Both the position numbers and the translations under genes were made by a program. DNA of 64,000 nucleotides from DATMER01 sp963741305 (lineage in GTDB: Bacteria > Acidobacteriota > Thermoanaerobaculia > Multivoradales > UBA5704). This document shows, piece after piece, positions 63,699-64,000 of this stretch (the stretch's first letter is position 1; every line of letters starts with the position of its first letter). The notes beneath the pieces were generated by a model. That model worked only from the letters and a program-made list of their open reading frames with translations. It was not told the DNA's origin and ran no database searches. The stretch covers positions 124,001 through 188,000 of the forward strand of contig CAVUHL010000003.1 in assembly GCA_963741305.1 (NCBI GenBank), read 5' to 3'.

Positions 63699-64000
63699 GT
63701 ACGAGTCCCCCGTCTCAGCGTACCGGCCATCCGTTCCTCCGTACCAGTCCCCCGTCCCTCCGTACCGGATGTCGGTACACAGGGACGAGACGCTCGTACG
63801 TCGGGGAGAGAGGCTCGTACGCAGGGACGAGTGGCTGGTACAGGCGTACGAGTCGCCGGTACGCGCGTGCGAGTGGCTGGCACGGCTGGGGGAGAGGCTG
63901 GTACGGCTGGGGGAGAGGCTCGTACGGCTGTACGAGTCGCTGGTACGGCTGTACGAGTCGGCGGTACACGCGGGGAGGACGCCCGTACGGAGGGAATAGG
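63699..64000. repeat. 21-bp-period tandem array 3, with an orientation switch
   Basis: GTAC (once GCAC) marks the start of 14 consecutive units at 63699, 63720, 63741, 63762, then 63775, 63796, 63817 and so on every 21 bases to 63985. The only break is a 13-base step at 63762-63775. There the sequence is GTACCG-GATGT-CGGTAC, a hairpin. Left units (GAGTCCCCCGT type) are the reverse complement of right units (GGCTGGGGGAG type), so polarity flips at this hairpin. The array continues to the end of the window. It lies upstream of the large BNR gene. The rest of the 63569-63698 stretch is the gene leader. Confidence 0.88.

Noticed and set aside
63715..63999. Small genes in array 3 on both strands
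   Set aside because: Both strands are open because units are multiples of three; there is no start signal. Coding cannot be fully excluded.

Overview
The window is GC-rich bacterial DNA with long secondary-metabolite genes, secreted BNR/Asp-box proteins, a molybdenum-storage-like gene pair, Cys-rich secreted proteins and many non-coding repeats. Together these suggest an environmental bacterium such as an Acidobacteriota lineage, or less likely a myxobacterium. This is inference from gene content, since no rRNA or other marker gene is present.

Region 1 (77-33724, minus strand) is one apparent operon of about 33.6 kb for an acylated peptide-polyketide. In transcription order it holds: a 3245-aa FAAL-ACP/C-A-PCP/KS-AT-KR-ACP protein; a small S-adenosylmethionine-decarboxylase-like (SpeD) protein; a predicted outer-membrane DUF5916 protein; a KS-AT-PCP/C-A-PCP protein; a 4026-aa NRPS ending in a thioesterase; and a penicillin-acylase/PvdQ-like Ntn-hydrolase coupled to the NRPS by an ATGA overlap. 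A fatty acyl start plus a terminal acylase suggests an N-acylated prodrug that is later deacylated. The line has several irregularities: a KS with Ser at the Cys site, an A domain without the usual Asp, an A domain with no C domain before it, an A-less C-PCP unit, a lone C domain before the TE, and a palindromic repeat inserted in frame in one A domain.

Region 2 (33725-37140) holds a 21-bp-period repeat array, a vapBC-type toxin-antitoxin pair with a promoter that looks leaderless, a methyltransferase-like gene and an orphan RHH antitoxin.

Region 3 (37144-50989) holds a secreted BNR protein, an EamA transporter, a chorismatase and a compact plus-strand operon: multicopper oxidase, methyltransferase, MosB-like, MosA-like, second multicopper oxidase, then an ABC-2 transporter pair. 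An aminotransferase follows. Two Cys-rich copper oxidases flanking a molybdate/tungstate storage pair is an unusual arrangement.

Region 4 (50990-64000) has a second 21-bp array, a minimal DNA-ligase adenylation domain, a secreted multi-repeat carboxypeptidase-regulatory-like protein, a small zinc-finger-like protein, and a Cys-rich secreted peptide gene split by a complete IS1380-family element (15-bp terminal repeats, TTAG target duplication). Housekeeping-like oxidoreductases, YaiI and a very large secreted BNR protein follow. A third 21-bp array runs to the end of the window.

The most unexpected pattern is three intergenic arrays that share an exact 21-bp period but differ in unit sequence. 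Each contains palindromes, and one switches orientation around a hairpin.
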